From Pseudolysobacter sp964466115 (lineage in GTDB: Bacteria > Pseudomonadota > Gammaproteobacteria > Xanthomonadales > Rhodanobacteraceae): a DNA stretch of 64,000 bases. Of this stretch, positions 63,401-64,000 are shown in pieces (position 1 is the stretch's first letter; every line of letters begins with the position of its first letter). The stretch is from contig CAYXMH010000009.1 of NCBI GenBank assembly GCA_964466115.1, forward strand, positions 30,588 to 94,587, given 5' to 3'. Under the pieces are notes generated by a model, which was not told the DNA's origin, ran no database searches, and saw only the letters and a program-made list of their open reading frames with translations. Position numbers and translations under genes: made by a program.

Positions 63401-63794
63401 GCGTCAGTCTGGTTCTTGGTACGCCCCGGCAACGGCCGGACAAGGATTGATGTTCACAGTACAACCCAATGGCCTGTTCTTCGCGGCGTGGTTTACTTAC
63501 GATCCGGCCGGCCAAGCGGACGATGCAACTCAACAACACTGGTTTACCTTGCAAGGCGATCTTGGATCCGCAACCAACGGAACAGTGACGCTTCCGATCA
63601 TTCAAACTATTGGTGGTACGTTTGATCTGGCTCCGACGAGCAACAGCTATCGGGTTGGTGAAGCTACGCTACGTATGCAAGGATGTGATCGTGCGCAACT
63701 TGAGTATAGGTTTGATGCTGGGGTGGTTGCGACTCCGTATGCGTTGCGGCAAGGGAGTGTTGGGTTGGAGAAGATTGGGGGTTGTGGGCTTTAG
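60459..63794 (+). CDS. Exported beta-propeller protein with two C-terminal WY modules
   Basis: 1111 residues. Signal peptide 1-22 (to ITANA-WDW). Residues about 25-850 show repeated propeller-like blades of the PQQ/delta-60 kind (ARDGSELAAPV; LLPDGSIRFSASVDAADLAV; LAPDGSLLAIGDRI; LTDGNLLWQRNLQGDY). Two C-terminal modules (about 826-960 and 975-1105) each begin G-x-WY and carry TGQGFML or AGQGLMF, then W-F-T-Y and W-x-T-L-Q-G. The same module type ends the 1389-residue protease. Two cysteines per module may pair. It starts 14 nt after the immunity gene and may be co-transcribed. Function unknown; likely surface or extracellular. Confidence 0.85.
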   Translation: MHSYFRYTLTLLLVCSSITANAWDWIYRETTETNASFYPRQLAASQNSGFWALGRANGDGALAHYAMDGSIRTLHSSPYHDQLAAMADGGVVTAGWEGASSGTKCTARRYDASGSLRWISATDDISCSAVFTDGGGSIWLLDSSRRLYLLAPDGRVVKTIGQFASTAPYIPGYIADPNQNGIFIANSAYDEAANASAAAITALDESGSERWRYRSNAINTRFTSLVLGTAGALYGVGTCGSGSTSRLYIAKLSRDGSERWNQCYDAIPDGYSLTAMSAPENGLHVMSNTDSGAVLRRFGENGALMWSYELDTGDRCVEQDNDACVSTIMASGETLLLTHSISSSSSGQRIIRINAGGNLVSSAPLIDIEVSSLIALADGSVVVVANKHVAPPGPSATFPESLIELKRFARDGSELAAPVTTHVAPISSEPIASRFSDDGTAYVVMTDSDTASYAMSRISNAGERVWRAESMGSWPNAARISNITDRACVAGERVISPMEPSLHVECNAADGGAKIWQADLNTGAAYQSVLELRITDSGTIRMVYLVVNYLSMSGIRSAEYDRFGNLISNTEIASTDWVTASAMSADGSVALAFDRPNTRLVALLPDGSIRFSASVDAADLAVSKVALAPDGSLLAIGDRIEQGTHVAFARLYAPAGQVLWTTRLGPLSTPSGTIVFDQGSAYLALGYGGIFIGSFLANPSPLQVNRVSLTDGNLLWQRNLQGDYLARPKLFLDGSRQTLLIANAWRPNRIETYVLDQENGSTISERYEGCAATECVASISVTPDGTLHAVVNTHSDDSAPGYQTQVYSRTNSTARPDSIRLDQSGLNGAWYASYETGQGFMLDYFPANRTLFMPWFTYARSTSRTADPNETNNHPSGQRWYTLQGTVPVGAVSAELQIVENSGGTFDAGPATVARTAGNATLTFSSCSSGSLHYRFDAAFNGGVEGFVMLTRLTPATNACILPNGSESTVSIPPASNGFDARQSGSWYAPATAGQGLMFTVQPNGLFFAAWFTYDPAGQADDATQQHWFTLQGDLGSATNGTVTLPIIQTIGGTFDLAPTSNSYRVGEATLRMQGCDRAQLEYRFDAGVVATPYALRQGSVGLEKIGGCGL

Positions 63795-63899
63795 GGTTAC
63801 GTAAACCTCATTAAGCTATGCTGACTATTAAAATTTTGGTTCTAAATGAATCTCAACTTTCTGATCTGTTTGAACAACAATTTGATATTGGCCTTTTGT

Positions 63900-63999
63900 G
63901 ACCCTCTCCCAATTTCAGTACCGACCTAAAGTGGAGAAATCGGCGCGTTGACCCTCTCCCAATTTCAGTACCGACCTAAAGTGGAGAAATCGGCGCGTT
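63900..63999. repeat. Two exact tandem copies of a 50-bp sequence
   Basis: 63900-63949 and 63950-63999 are identical, each starting GACCCTCTCCCAATTTCAGT and ending CGGCGCGTT. The repeat stops one base before the window end, where the next base differs from the repeat start. No gene is in it. Tandem copies at a gene-free end could be insertion-sequence terminal repeats (the IS21 family has multiple such ends), a minisatellite or an assembly join; I cannot decide. Confidence 0.75.
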
Positions 64000-64000
64000 T

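Noticed and set aside
1..64000. CRISPR arrays, rRNA genes, prophage or transposase genes
   Set aside because: No regularly spaced repeat-spacer series, no rRNA signature and no recognisable transposase, integrase or phage structural gene were seen on either strand.

Overview
The window looks like a chromosomal segment of a mid-GC gammaproteobacterium, most likely related to Xanthomonadales/Lysobacterales. Pointers are the recR-ybaB-dnaX-4.5S RNA-tRNA-Ser block, a system I cytochrome c maturation (ccm) operon, a Kdo kinase (KdkA) beside a family 9 glycosyltransferase (Gram-negative LPS core), a Slp lipoprotein, and large Sec-exported proteins ending in a WY-rich module that I associate with this order. 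The taxonomic call is inference.

Layout. 1-6 kb: the end of a Pro/Ala-rich protein, a UvrY/GacA-type response regulator facing it, and a tryptophan/kynurenine catabolic cluster (ACMSD, a small exported protein, kynureninase, kynurenine 3-monooxygenase). 6-10.3 kb: a 1389-residue exported subtilase on the minus strand. 10.6-20.8 kb: the ccm operon, in which ccmA is cut off from ccmBCDEFGHI by about 3.1 kb holding a delta-60-repeat exported protein (minus strand) and a BrnT/BrnA toxin-antitoxin pair. The start codon of ccmA lies inside a palindromic repeat element. 20.8-26.1 kb: a large response regulator with degenerate GGDEF/EAL-like regions, XseA and an aldehyde dehydrogenase. 26.3-28.7 kb: two exported proteins of unknown function, one frameshifted at a homopolymer. 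29-34 kb: an ECF sigma factor, a membrane partner and a YigZ protein with overlapping ends, then an MsbA-like ABC exporter and a Slp lipoprotein. 34-37.6 kb: HIT protein, RecR, YbaB, DnaX, 4.5S RNA, tRNA-Ser(GGA), and a broken second tRNA-Ser copy joined to a run of small hairpins. 37.6-41.4 kb: molybdopterin genes moaACDE behind an MBL-fold gene and kdkA. 41.5-49.4 kb: glycosyltransferase, DUF6165, methyltransferase, an SPFH/GYF protein divergent from a zinc-ribbon/FxLYD protein, an FMN reductase, a DksA-type zinc-finger protein and a 3-methyladenine glycosylase.

49.6-64 kb is the most unusual part. It carries a second exported subtilase, a small HTH gene, a 2.5-kilo-residue exported SpvB/FG-GAP/Rhs protein with a polymorphic toxin tip, a cognate-looking immunity gene, and an exported beta-propeller protein. 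The HTH protein has the recognition helix of restriction-modification controller (C) proteins. The intergenic region in front of it holds a 35-bp site that closely matches the C.Esp1396I-type operator as I recall it. No restriction or DNA-methyltransferase gene is visible in the window. The operator overlaps a good promoter pointing into the rhs gene. This suggests an orphan C protein that times or represses a polymorphic toxin instead of a restriction enzyme, and it is the main candidate for an undescribed system here.
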